Counted from the first letter of the stretch, positions 1 through 8,314 are shown. The stretch is 9,523 bases of DNA from Accumulibacter sp. (GCA_031276375.1 JAISNE010000228.1:1-9523), one strand, 5' to 3'. Made by a program: numbers and translations. The notes: generated by a model from the sequence alone, not told the origin.

Positions 1-13
1 CCGTCCGTGGGTT

Positions 14-940
14 TTACTGTCCAGTTTTCACGGCGTGGACGCCGCCGTCGCGGAAGAAGTTCCAGATGCGGTCGACCATCGGGTTGGCGTTTTCCAGGGA
101 ACGGTAGAGCCTGACTTCCAGCGCGCAGATCCATTGGACGCCTCCGGCGAGAACCAGGCGCTTTTCGCCGAGTTCCTTGCCGATGCAGCTTTCGGGCAGC
201 CAGCCCAGGCCGTGGCCTTCGACGACCATCGCTTTCAGGGCTTCCGACATGTGCGTGTCGAACGAGCGTTCGAAGTGGCAGCGTTGGTTGGCGCCGAGCA
301 GGATCATTTCGACGGCATGGGCCAGGTAGGTTCCGGAGGAGTAGGCGAGCAGGGCGATCGGCGCGTCGGCGCCGCCGGGAAGCCGGTAGCGCGGGCGGCC
401 GTCGCGGTCCGGCGCGGAACAGGGCAGCATCCGCTCGGTGGCCAGCACGAGGTGCTGGAAGCGGTCGGCGGCGAGCAGCGCGGGCAGTTGCGGGTGGTGG
501 TAGTTGAGCAGCAGGTCGGCGCCGCCTTCGGTCAGCGCGCTGGCGCCTTCCGAGACGTTGACCGCGCCGACGCGCACGACGAGGTTGCCGAGCGAGCGTT
601 TCAGCGCGCTCAGCCAGTGCGGGAAATAGGTCAGCGAGAGCGTGTGGGCGACGGCGAAACGCACGGTTTCGGCGGTACCGGGCGACTGTCCGCGCAGCAC
701 GTTGCGCATGTCGTAGGTCCGGCGCAGCAGGTCGGCGGCGAATCCCCGGAAAATCCGTCCGGCGGAGGTGAGATGGACGCCCTGCGTGTGCCGGTCGATC
801 AGTTCGACGCCGAGCCAGTCTTCCAGCGCCTGGATGTGCCGGCTGAAGGTCGGCTGCGAGACGTTGCGGCGTTCCGCCGCGCGTGAAAAGGCGCGCGCGT
901 CGGTCAGCGTGAGGAAGTCTTCCAGCCATTCGATCTGCAT
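14..940 (-). CDS. LysR-family transcriptional regulator (YjiE/HypT-like N-terminus)
   Basis: This is a 308-residue DNA-binding regulator of normal LysR length. The N-terminal winged helix-turn-helix is clear: an IEWLEDFLTL start, then FSRAAERRNVSQPTFSRHIQ around residues 18-37, then LEDWLGVELIDR. The rest is an effector-binding domain, poorly conserved as is usual in this family. The wording of the N-terminus resembles the YjiE/HypT branch, but I cannot assign an effector. I chose the ATG at 938-940 because GGAG lies 5 bases upstream and the protein then begins exactly where LysR proteins normally do. An upstream in-frame ATG at 1003 would add 21 atypical residues and overlap the operator region. 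The gene is divergent from aspA, so control of aspA, and perhaps of the racemase, plus autoregulation is the natural inference. The stop lies 13 bases from the window edge. Confidence 0.92.
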   Translation of the reverse strand: MQIEWLEDFLTLTDARAFSRAAERRNVSQPTFSRHIQALEDWLGVELIDRHTQGVHLTSAGRIFRGFAADLLRRTYDMRNVLRGQSPGTAETVRFAVAHTLSLTYFPHWLSALKRSLGNLVVRVGAVNVSEGASALTEGGADLLLNYHHPQLPALLAADRFQHLVLATERMLPCSAPDRDGRPRYRLPGGADAPIALLAYSSGTYLAHAVEMILLGANQRCHFERSFDTHMSEALKAMVVEGHGLGWLPESCIGKELGEKRLVLAGGVQWICALEVRLYRSLENANPMVDRIWNFFRDGGVHAVKTGQ

Positions 941-965
941 CTTTGCTCCGCCGCCGGCGGCCAGG

Positions 966-1003
966 TTATGCGTTTTCCCGGCGATCTTATGCGATATGTG
1001 CAT
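966..1003. promoter_or_regulatory. Candidate LysR-type operator in the lysR-aspA intergenic region
   Basis: ATGC-N7-GCAT at 989-1003 fits the T-N11-A LysR-box pattern. The heptamer TTATGCG occurs at 966-972 and again at 987-993, 21 bp apart, which is two helical turns and puts both copies on the same DNA face. This resembles the recognition-site plus activation-site layout of LysR regulators. The box lies inside the spacer of the candidate lysR promoter and just upstream of the candidate aspA -35. That placement is what autorepression plus activation of the divergent gene would need. Assignment to this regulator is inference. Confidence 0.45.
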
Positions 1004-1013
1004 GGTTTGTCAC
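984..1013 (-). promoter_or_regulatory. Candidate sigma70 promoter of the lysR gene
   Basis: On the minus strand, GTGACA (1008-1013, five of six matches to TTGACA) is followed after 18 bp by TAAGAT (984-989, four of six matches to TATAAT). Transcription would start near 976 and leave a leader of about 36 bases before the ATG. The LysR-box at 989-1003 sits within the spacer, so bound regulator would occlude RNA polymerase. This rests on sequence match only. Confidence 0.4.
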
Positions 1014-1038
1014 CCGTTTGCCGGGCGCTGCGTAAGAT
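1007..1038 (+). promoter_or_regulatory. Candidate activator-dependent promoter of aspA
   Basis: TTGTCA at 1007-1012 is a good -35 and TAAGAT at 1033-1038 a fair -10, but the spacer is 20 bp, longer than optimal. A poorly spaced promoter directly downstream of a LysR-box would fit activation by the divergent regulator. Its -35 shares bases with the -35 proposed for lysR on the other strand. The remaining leader (1039-1153) is GC-rich, and I see no clear RNA element in it. Confidence 0.3.
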
Positions 1039-1153
1039 GATTCCACCCGCCGGATCCATCGCGATGCGTGCTCCGGCTCATCCCGCCCGCCAGGGCGTCT
1101 GGCGCGGCCGGCGCGAATGCCCGCCGCCCGTTTCTTGTTTCAAGGAGAAAATC

Positions 1154-2575
<1,422 letters not shown>

Positions 2576-2620
2576 CCGCGGATGGCGCCGGGCGCGGGGA
2601 ACGCGGAGCGGCGGAGCGGA

Positions 2621-2645
2621 CGGCGCTTCGCTTCTCGCGGCGCCG
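2621..2645 (+). other. GC-rich hairpin between aspA and the racemase gene
   Basis: CGGCGC (2621-2626) and GCGCCG (2640-2645) form a perfect 6-bp inverted repeat around a 13-base loop. There is no T-run directly after it; the nearest, T6, starts at 2672, so it is not a classic intrinsic terminator. It may stabilise the 3' end of aspA mRNA or mean nothing in such GC-rich DNA. I see no convincing promoter in the 119-bp gap. Confidence 0.25.
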
Positions 2646-2694
2646 GTGTTATCGTCGCGCTTCGATTCTCGTTTTTTCCAGTCGGGAGCAAAGT

Positions 2695-4128
2695 ATGAAC
2701 AACCCATCGGAAAACCGGCGTTTTGGTCTGGTCGACCGGCCGGGGGCGGAACGCTTTTTCGAGTATTTCACCGCGGTCCTGGCGGCGAAGTTCGGGGAAG
2801 AAGCGCCGGAAGTCCTGTTTCCCCGGTTTCCCGGCGACGCGGGGAAAGCGTGTCCGCCAGGGGTCGGTCCGCTGGCCGCGCTGAAAATCCGGACCTTCGA
2901 CGCGGTGCGGCGCTTCGAGGAGTCGCGGGTCGACGCCGTGCTCCTGCCGTGTTTTTCAAGCCAGGCGTTCATCGAGGAAATCGAGGCCGAGACAACCGTG
3001 CCCATCGTCCGCCTGATGGACGCCCTGCGGGCCGGTTTGTCGCGCCGGCACCCGGCGGGCGGCCGGATCGGCGTCCTCTGCGCGGAACATCTGCGCGAGG
3101 AGCGTTTTTTCGAGCGTCATTTTCCGGAAGAAAAATGGACGCTGCTTTATCCGGAGCGCGATCTCCAGCGCAACGGGGTGATGGCGGTCATCGATGGCGC
3201 GGACGAAGGCGATCCGGTCGAACGCCTGGCCGCGGTCTGCGAGGACCTCGCGCGGCAAGGCGCGGAATCGATCGTCGCCGCCGACGCGGCCCTCGCCTTC
3301 TTCGCGCCAACCTTGCAAGCGCGAGGCTTTCCGCTCGTCGACGCGCTGCGGATCTATGCCGAATACGCGGCCGGGGCGGCGCTGCCCGGAAAGATCAAAC
3401 CGTTCAAGATCGGCGTTGCCGGCGGGGTCGGTCCGGCGGCGACGGTCGATTTTCTCGACAAGATCGTGCGCAACACGCCGGCCCGGAGCGACCAGGAACA
3501 TCTCAAGGTGATCGTCGAACAGAATCCGCAGATTCCCGACCGCACCGCGCATTTGATCGGCCAGGGCGCCGACCCGACGATTGCCCTTTACGCCACCTGC
3601 AAGCGGCTGGAAGCCGGCGGCGCCGACATCATCGCCATCCCGTGCAACACCGCGCACGCCTTCCTCGGGCGCATCCAGCCCTTCCTCTCGATTCCGGTCG
3701 TGAATATGCTGCATGAAACCGCCGAATGCATCCGGCGGGAGCACGGCGAGTGTTCGAAAGTCGGCCTGCTGGCGACCCGCGGCACGATCGCCACCCGCGT
3801 TTATCACCAGGCGATTGCCGCGGCCGGATTCGAAATCCTCGTTCCCGACGAGGAAAACCAGGAGCGGGTGATGAACGCGATCTACGGCCCCAAGGGAGTC
3901 AAGGCCGGGTTTACCCAGGGCGAATGCGTCGACGAGCTGATGCTGGCGTTGGCCTCGCTGGCGCGGCGCGGCGCGGAAGTGATCGTTCTCGGCTGCACCG
4001 AACTCCCGCTGCTGCTGGCGCGGAACGACGCCCTCCCGGTGGCCGGCAAAACCGTGGCCGTGCTCGACCCGACCGACATCATGGCCAGGAAATGCGTCAG
4101 CCTGGCCCGACGGGCGGCGGACGGATGA
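2695..4128 (+). CDS. Didomain aspartate/glutamate racemase-family protein with degenerate N-terminal half
   Basis: This 477-residue protein is about twice the usual racemase length (about 230). The C-terminal half, from about residue 233, is a canonical PLP-independent Asp/Glu racemase: IGVAGGVGPAATVDFL near its start, a first catalytic cysteine C317 in PCNTAH, and a second, C434, in LGCTELPLL. The N-terminal half (about 1-230) follows the same plan but is eroded. Its start FGLVDRPGAERFFEYF lacks the GG-x-GP loop. C86 in LLPCFSS occupies the first cysteine position, but the second motif reads IVAADAALAFF, with Asp197 where the cysteine should be. That half is probably catalytically dead and structural or regulatory. 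The active half likely interconverts D- and L-aspartate, or glutamate, in the cytoplasm, supplying aspartase. GGGAG lies 6 bases before the ATG. Exact substrate is uncertain. Confidence 0.85.
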   Translation: MNNPSENRRFGLVDRPGAERFFEYFTAVLAAKFGEEAPEVLFPRFPGDAGKACPPGVGPLAALKIRTFDAVRRFEESRVDAVLLPCFSSQAFIEEIEAETTVPIVRLMDALRAGLSRRHPAGGRIGVLCAEHLREERFFERHFPEEKWTLLYPERDLQRNGVMAVIDGADEGDPVERLAAVCEDLARQGAESIVAADAALAFFAPTLQARGFPLVDALRIYAEYAAGAALPGKIKPFKIGVAGGVGPAATVDFLDKIVRNTPARSDQEHLKVIVEQNPQIPDRTAHLIGQGADPTIALYATCKRLEAGGADIIAIPCNTAHAFLGRIQPFLSIPVVNMLHETAECIRREHGECSKVGLLATRGTIATRVYHQAIAAAGFEILVPDEENQERVMNAIYGPKGVKAGFTQGECVDELMLALASLARRGAEVIVLGCTELPLLLARNDALPVAGKTVAVLDPTDIMARKCVSLARRAADG

Positions 4129-4168
4129 GCCGCGAGGACGCGGCCATTCGCTGCCGGGCGCGTCGCCC
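4129..4168 (+). other. Two consecutive GC hairpins just after the racemase stop
   Basis: GCCGCG (4129-4134) pairs perfectly with CGCGGC (4139-4144) around a 4-base loop directly after the TGA. GGGCG (4156-4160) pairs with CGCCC (4164-4168) around a 3-base loop. No T-tract follows either. They may protect the 3' end of the aspA-racemase transcript or help Rho-dependent release. The remaining gap to 4260 shows no gene. Confidence 0.3.
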
Positions 4169-4267
4169 CCCAGGCCGGACGAAGCGACGAACGAGACTGG
4201 CGGAGTTATCGTCGGAGATGCGCGTGGAAGATGCGCACGGACGATGCGGAAAATGACGCGATAGGGG

Positions 4268-4275
4268 TATAGAAT
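4268..4275 (+). promoter_or_regulatory. Possible -10 element upstream of the carboxyltransferase operon
   Basis: TATAGAAT stands out in an otherwise GC-rich stretch, 108 bases before the 12S-type gene. No good -35 lies 16-18 bp upstream (the region reads TGCGGA/CGGAAA), so this is weak or needs an activator or another sigma factor. If it is real, the hairpin at 4310-4344 lies in the operon leader. Confidence 0.25.
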
Positions 4276-4309
4276 TACCCAATCGCCGGTCGTCAAGGCT
4301 CGAATTTCA

Positions 4310-4344
4310 AAACTCGCGCAACGTGAACGCGGGTTTGTTTTTTT
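4310..4344 (+). terminator. Intrinsic terminator-like hairpin, possibly a leader attenuator
   Basis: AAACTCGCG (4310-4318) and CGCGGGTTT (4328-4336) form a 9-bp stem with one G-U pair and a 9-base loop. A T-rich tract (GTTTTTTT, 4337-4344) follows at once, giving the full intrinsic-terminator layout. It lies 182 bases after the racemase stop and 39 bases before the start codon of the 12S-type gene. It could end the racemase transcript, or act within the leader of the carboxyltransferase operon if transcription begins near 4280. Confidence 0.55.
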
Positions 4345-4382
4345 GTTGGCAACTTTTTTTCATTACTACTCAGGGAACAAGT

Positions 4383-5933
4383 ATGACTACTCAGAAGCAA
4401 TTGGAACATTTGTTGACGGCGCAGGCGAAAGCCCGTCTCGGCGGCGGGCAGGAACGGATCGACAAGCAGCACGCGCAAGGCCGTCTGACGGCGCGTGAGC
4501 GGATCGATCTCCTGCTCGATCCGGGGTCGTTCGAAGAGTTCGACATGTTCAAGACGCACCGCTGCCGCAATTTCGGCATGGAAAAGACGGTCTATCCGGG
4601 CGACGGCATCGTCACCGGCCACGGCACCGTCAATGGGCGGATCGTCTATGTCTACGCGCAGGATTTCACCGTGCTCGGCGGTTCGCTCTCGGAAACCATG
4701 GCCGAGAAGATCTGCAAGCTCCTGGATCTGGCGATGAAGAACGGCGCGCCGCTGGTCGGCCTCAACGATTCGGGCGGCGCGCGCATCCAGGAAGGCGTCG
4801 AAAGCCTGGCCGGATTCTCGGACATCTTCCTGCGCAACGTGATGGCCTCCGGCGTGGTGCCGCAGATTTCGGCGATCCTGGGGCCGTGCGCGGGCGGCGC
4901 GGTGTATTCCCCGGCGCTGACGGACTTCATCATCATGGAGCGGAAGTATTCGTACATGTTCCTCACCGGCCCCAAGGTGGTCAAATCGGTGTGCCACGAG
5001 GACGTGACGACCGAGGAACTCGGCGGCGCCGACATGCACTCGTCGCGGAGCGGCGTGTCCGACTACGCGGCGGAATCGACCGCCGACGCCATTGCCTACA
5101 TCCAGCGCCTGCTCACCTTCATTCCGCAGAACAACCTCGAATCGACGCCCGTCGCGCCCTGCTCCGATCCGGTCGACCGTCCGTCGGACGTGCTGCGGAC
5201 GATCGTTCCCGACAACGCGAACATGGCCTACGACATGAAGCAGGTCATCCTGGAGACGGTCGATAACGGCGATTTCTTCGAGATCAAGGAAAAGTTCGCG
5301 CCCAACCTGATCGTCGGTTTCGCGCGCTACAACGGCGTCGCCGTCGGCGTCGTGGCCAACCAGCCGGGATACCTCTCGGGCGTGCTGGACATCGATTCGT
5401 CGGTCAAGGGCGCGCGCTTCGTGCGTTTCTGCGACTGCTTCAACATCCCGCTGGTCACCTTCGTGGACGTTCCCGGCTTCCTGCCCGGCACGGCGCAGGA
5501 ATACGGCGGCGCGATCCGCAACGGGGCGAAATTCCTGTACGCCTACGCCGAGGCGACGGTGCCCAAGATCACGGTGATTACCCGCAAGGCGTATGGCGGC
5601 GCGTATTGCGTGATGTCGTCCAAGCACCTGCGTGGCGACATCAACTACGCCTGGCCGAGCGCGGAAGTGGCGGTGATGGGCTCGCGCGGCGCGGTCGAGG
5701 TGCTGTACGGCCGCCAGGCCAGGGATTCCGGCGATGCCAGGGCCTTCCTCGCGGAGAAGGAGGAGGAATACCACGAAACGGTTTCCAACCCCTACGTCGC
5801 GGCCGAGCGCGGCTATATCGACGACATCATCGTTCCGGCCAACACCCGCGCGCGCATCATCAAGGCGCTGGCGCTGACGCGCAACAAACGCGACATGAAT
5901 CCCGCCAAGAAGCACGGGAACATCCCGCTTTGA
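4383..5933 (+). CDS. Acyl-CoA carboxyltransferase, 12S/MmdA/PccB type (methylmalonyl-CoA carboxyltransferase)
   Basis: This 516-residue protein is a full-length biotin-dependent acyl-CoA carboxyltransferase of two crotonase-like halves. It moves a carboxyl group between carboxybiotin and propionyl-CoA/methylmalonyl-CoA. The N-terminal oxyanion loop is SGGARIQEG (from residue 130), followed by [16 protein letters not shown]. The C-terminal half has [20 protein letters not shown] and [14 protein letters not shown] (402-415). The position after AYGGAY, known in PccB/AccB proteins to govern acyl-CoA choice and usually Asp in propionyl-CoA enzymes, is Cys409 here. The ATG at 4383 has AGGG 7 bases upstream; upstream in-frame extension would run through the T-rich leader. 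It is followed by a 69-aa gene and a 5S/biotinyl gene in one operon, so transcarboxylase is favoured over propionyl-CoA carboxylase, whose biotin carboxylase is absent here. No membrane segment is visible. Confidence 0.93.
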   Translation: MTTQKQLEHLLTAQAKARLGGGQERIDKQHAQGRLTARERIDLLLDPGSFEEFDMFKTHRCRNFGMEKTVYPGDGIVTGHGTVNGRIVYVYAQDFTVLGGSLSETMAEKICKLLDLAMKNGAPLVGLNDSGGARIQEGVESLAGFSDIFLRNVMASGVVPQISAILGPCAGGAVYSPALTDFIIMERKYSYMFLTGPKVVKSVCHEDVTTEELGGADMHSSRSGVSDYAAESTADAIAYIQRLLTFIPQNNLESTPVAPCSDPVDRPSDVLRTIVPDNANMAYDMKQVILETVDNGDFFEIKEKFAPNLIVGFARYNGVAVGVVANQPGYLSGVLDIDSSVKGARFVRFCDCFNIPLVTFVDVPGFLPGTAQEYGGAIRNGAKFLYAYAEATVPKITVITRKAYGGAYCVMSSKHLRGDINYAWPSAEVAVMGSRGAVEVLYGRQARDSGDARAFLAEKEEEYHETVSNPYVAAERGYIDDIIVPANTRARIIKALALTRNKRDMNPAKKHGNIPL

Positions 5934-5949
5934 GGCCAAGGAGCGAACG

Positions 5950-6159
5950 ATGAAAATGAGACAAAAACAGGTGGCGGCGGCGCTGGCGGCCGTCGATCTG
6001 TACCTGCGGGAAGAAGCGGCGGCGTTGGCGGCCCAGGCGGAGATGGCCACGGAACGGGTTGCCGCCGCCGATCCGGGATTCTGGGCGCAGGCCGGACACA
6101 TGGAAGCGATGGGCGTGCGCCGCATGATGCAGATGCGCGCCTTCGCGCGTATCCAGTAA
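5950..6159 (+). CDS. Small protein (69 aa) of the transcarboxylase operon, possible accessory subunit
   Basis: I do not recognise a specific family. The ATG at 5950 has a strong AAGGAG 6 bases upstream, and the gene lies 16 bp after the 12S-type gene and 42 bp before the 5S-biotin gene. Residues 1-40 form an alanine-rich, charge-patterned stretch predicted to be helical. Residues 42-69 are distinct, with DPGFWAQAGHMEAMGVRR followed by a Met/Arg-rich tail. There is no transmembrane segment, unlike OadG or MmdD membrane anchors, so it should be soluble. By position and size it is analogous to the epsilon subunits beside actinobacterial PccB/AccB and to the small subunits of methylmalonyl-CoA decarboxylases. 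Its role may be to stabilise the complex or dock the biotin domain. That role is inferred only from context; the coding call itself is solid. Confidence 0.8.
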   Translation: MKMRQKQVAAALAAVDLYLREEAAALAAQAEMATERVAAADPGFWAQAGHMEAMGVRRMMQMRAFARIQ

Positions 6160-6201
6160 ATTCAGCGTATTCATGATTTCATAAACTTTGTGGAGCCAAA
6201 A

Positions 6202-8184
6202 ATGACTGACAGCGTGGTAATGACCCCGATCAACTACAGTGCCGACCGTCCCAAGGCGGCCAATCCCGTGAAGATTCAGGACCTCTCGCTGCGCGACGGG
6301 CACCAGTCCCTGTTCGCCACGCGCGGGCGCACCGAGGACATGATCCCGGTCGCCGAGATGATGGACGAGATCGGCTTCTGGGCCGTCGAGACCTGGGGCG
6401 GCGCGACCTTCGACACGATGCACCGCTTCCTCAACGAAGATCCCTGGGAGCGCCTGCGCACGCTCAAACGCTACTTCAAGAAAACGCCGTTCTCCATGCT
6501 GCTGCGCGCCCAGAACCTGGTCGGCTACCGCAACTACGCCGACGATGTGGCGCGCGCCTTCGTCGACCGCACGGTAGCCAACGGCATGGACATCTTCCGC
6601 ACCTTCGACGCGCTGAACGACTACCGCAACTTCGAGACCGTCGTCGACCAGATCAAGAAGAACGGCAAGCACTTCCAGGGCTGCATGTGCTACAGCATGA
6701 CCGAGCCGCGCATGGGCGGCGAGGTCTACAACCTCGAATACTACGTCGGCAAGGCCAGGGAACTCGAAGCCATGGGCGCCGATTCCATCTGCGTCAAGGA
6801 CATGGCCGGGCTGATTGCCCCGTATGACGCCTATAACCTGGTCAAGGCGCTGAAGGCCGCGGTCAAGGTGCCGATCCACCTGCACAGCCACTTCACCTCC
6901 GGCATGGCGCAGATGAGCCAGATCAAGGCCATCGAAGCGGGCGTCGACATCCTCGACACGTGCATGACGCCGTATGCCTTCCGCACCTCGCATCCGGCCA
7001 TCGAACCGCTGGTCATGACGCTGCTCGGCACCAACCGCGACACCGGCTTCGACATCCGCAAGCTGGCGGCGATCAACGAAGTGCTCGAAAAACAGGTACT
7101 GCCGAAATACAAGCACCTGCTCGACGATTCCAAGCTCTCGGTCATCGACATCAACGTCCTCCTGCACCAGACGCCGGGCGGCATGCTCTCCAACCTGGTC
7201 AACCAGTTGCGCGACATGGACGCGCTCGACAGGATCGACGAGGTCTACAAGCAACTGCCGCGCGTGCGCAAGGAGCTCGGCCAGGTGCCGCTGGTCACGC
7301 CGACCAGCCAGATCGTCGGCGTGCAGACCGTAAACAACGTGCTGTACGACACGCCGGAAGAGCGTTACAAGATGATCACCGCGCAAGTCAAGGACCTCTG
7401 CTACGGCCTCTACGGCAAGACCGCCGTGCCGATCGACCCGGACGTGCAGAAAAAGGCGCTCAAGGGCTATCCGCGCGGCGAACAGCCGATCACCTGCCGT
7501 CCGGCCGAAGTCCTGGCGCCCGAACTGGAAAAAGCCGGAAAAGATATCGGCGACCTCGCGGCGGACACGGACGATCTTTTGACCTACGCCCTGTTCCCGG
7601 TGACCGGCAAGAAATTCCTCGAATGGAAATACGGCCGCGCCGAGGTGCCGGCCAGCGTCAAGCCGATCACCCTGGAGCAGGTGCGGAAAACCGACGCGCT
7701 GGTCAAGAAAGCCAAGGCCGGCGAACTCGTCGAGAAAAAGGCGGATGCCCCGGCGAAATCGGAGCGCCTGCGCACCTTCAACGTCTTCGTCGACGATGAA
7801 TACTTCACCGTGGAAGTCGACCCGACCGGCGACGCGCCGCTCGTCGTGGCCGCGCCGCGCGTGGCCGCCGCCCCCGCGTCCGTTCCCGTCTCCGCGCCAG
7901 CGCCCGCGCCCGCCGCGCCCAAGGCCGCTCCCGCGGCGGCCCCGGCGGCCGCTCCCGCCGCCGACGTCGCCGGAGCCAAACTCGCCGCGCCGATGCCGGG
8001 ACTGGTCATCCGCTACCTGAAGAACGTCGGCGACAAGGTCGCCAAGGGCGAAGCCGTCGTCGTGCTCGAAGCGATGAAAATGGAAAACGCCCTGGTCGCG
8101 CCGTGCGACGGCGAAATCAAGGCCATCGGCTTCAAGAGCGGCGATACGGTCGCCAAGGGGGCGACGCTCTGCGTCATCGGATAA
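6202..8184 (+). CDS. oadA: Carboxyltransferase (5S/OadA/PycB type) fused to a C-terminal biotinyl domain
   Basis: This 660-residue enzyme transfers carboxyl between carboxybiotin and pyruvate/oxaloacetate. The TIM-barrel HMGL-like domain begins at about residue 24 (KIQDLSLRDGHQS, Asp32). It contains the carbamylatable lysine K199 in CVKDMAGL and the metal-binding histidines of HLHSH (226-230). A PYC/OADA conserved domain follows to about 475, including HQTPGGMLSNL. An Ala/Pro-rich flexible linker (about 550-585) leads to the biotinyl domain with EAMKMEN, biotinylated at K626, 34 residues from the C-terminus as is typical. The ATG at 6202 is preceded by GGAG 6 bases upstream; a GTG four codons earlier lies on that ribosome site and is unlikely. 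Homologues act as OadA or PycB, but here neither OadB/OadG nor a biotin carboxylase adjoins. Pairing with the 12S-type gene suggests a 5S-1.3S fusion of a transcarboxylase. Confidence 0.93.
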   Translation: MTDSVVMTPINYSADRPKAANPVKIQDLSLRDGHQSLFATRGRTEDMIPVAEMMDEIGFWAVETWGGATFDTMHRFLNEDPWERLRTLKRYFKKTPFSMLLRAQNLVGYRNYADDVARAFVDRTVANGMDIFRTFDALNDYRNFETVVDQIKKNGKHFQGCMCYSMTEPRMGGEVYNLEYYVGKARELEAMGADSICVKDMAGLIAPYDAYNLVKALKAAVKVPIHLHSHFTSGMAQMSQIKAIEAGVDILDTCMTPYAFRTSHPAIEPLVMTLLGTNRDTGFDIRKLAAINEVLEKQVLPKYKHLLDDSKLSVIDINVLLHQTPGGMLSNLVNQLRDMDALDRIDEVYKQLPRVRKELGQVPLVTPTSQIVGVQTVNNVLYDTPEERYKMITAQVKDLCYGLYGKTAVPIDPDVQKKALKGYPRGEQPITCRPAEVLAPELEKAGKDIGDLAADTDDLLTYALFPVTGKKFLEWKYGRAEVPASVKPITLEQVRKTDALVKKAKAGELVEKKADAPAKSERLRTFNVFVDDEYFTVEVDPTGDAPLVVAAPRVAAAPASVPVSAPAPAPAAPKAAPAAAPAAAPAADVAGAKLAAPMPGLVIRYLKNVGDKVAKGEAVVVLEAMKMENALVAPCDGEIKAIGFKSGDTVAKGATLCVIG

Positions 8185-8204
8185 GCGCTCGAACGCTCGC
8201 GCGG

Positions 8205-8244
8205 AAAGGAACCGGGGAACAAATATCTCCAGTTCCTTTTTTTT
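8205..8244 (+). terminator. Strong intrinsic terminator of the carboxyltransferase operon
   Basis: AAAGGAAC (8205-8212) pairs perfectly with GTTCCTTT (8232-8239). After a single C/A mismatch, GGGG (8214-8217) pairs with CTCC (8227-8230) with one G-U. An unbroken run of eight T (8237-8244) overlaps and follows the stem. It begins 20 bases after the stop codon of the 5S-biotin gene and marks the operon end. Confidence 0.88.
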
Positions 8245-8246
8245 CC

Positions 8247-8300
8247 GTCCGCATCGGCGTGGAATTCACCTGGATTCCGGCGGGTGAATTCATGATGAGA
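8247..8300 (+). pseudogene. Short remnant resembling the start of a formylglycine-generating-enzyme-type domain
   Basis: One frame reads RIGVEFTWIPAGEFMM, very like the opening of FGE/SUMF1-family domains, which commonly start with EF-x-WIPAG-x-FMMG. The similarity stops after about 17 residues; the reading continues without family features and ends at 8390. No proper start or ribosome site is seen. It is best read as a gene scrap left by rearrangement between the metabolic operon and the AT-rich segment. Coincidental similarity cannot be ruled out, because the match is short. Confidence 0.4.
8262..8291. repeat. Perfect 9-bp inverted repeat inside the remnant
   Basis: GAATTCACC (8262-8270) and GGTGAATTC (8283-8291) are exact reverse complements separated by 12 bases. 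There is no T-tract. The repeat coincides with the EFT and GEF codons of the remnant, so it may be fortuitous, or it may be an end or hairpin left by a small mobile element. Confidence 0.4.
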
Positions 8301-8314
8301 GGCGGGGAACCCGT

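Noticed and set aside
35..886. 283-codon plus-strand open frame opposite the LysR gene
   Set aside because: The LysR frame has a perfect helix-turn-helix and a ribosome site; this frame has neither motif nor initiation signal.
2956..4296. 446-codon open frame on the minus strand across the racemase gene
   Set aside because: Shadow of the racemase coding frame; low-complexity Arg/Gly/Asp composition and no ribosome site.
4293..6125. 610-codon open frame on the minus strand across the 12S-type and 69-aa genes
   Set aside because: The opposite strand encodes an unmistakable carboxyltransferase; the antisense translation shows only repetitive Arg/His/Val/Asp content.
5860..7386. 508-codon open frame on the minus strand across the 5S-biotin gene
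   Set aside because: Antisense shadow of a verified enzyme, with composition typical of reversed high-GC codons.
7861..7980. Tandem repeat array in GC-rich DNA
   Set aside because: It encodes the Ala/Pro-rich flexible linker ahead of the biotinyl domain, a normal feature of this enzyme family.
6202..8184. Sodium-pumping oxaloacetate decarboxylase operon
   Set aside because: The alpha-like subunit is present, but no OadB (multi-helix membrane subunit) or OadG-like anchored protein is in the operon; the 69-aa neighbour has no membrane segment.
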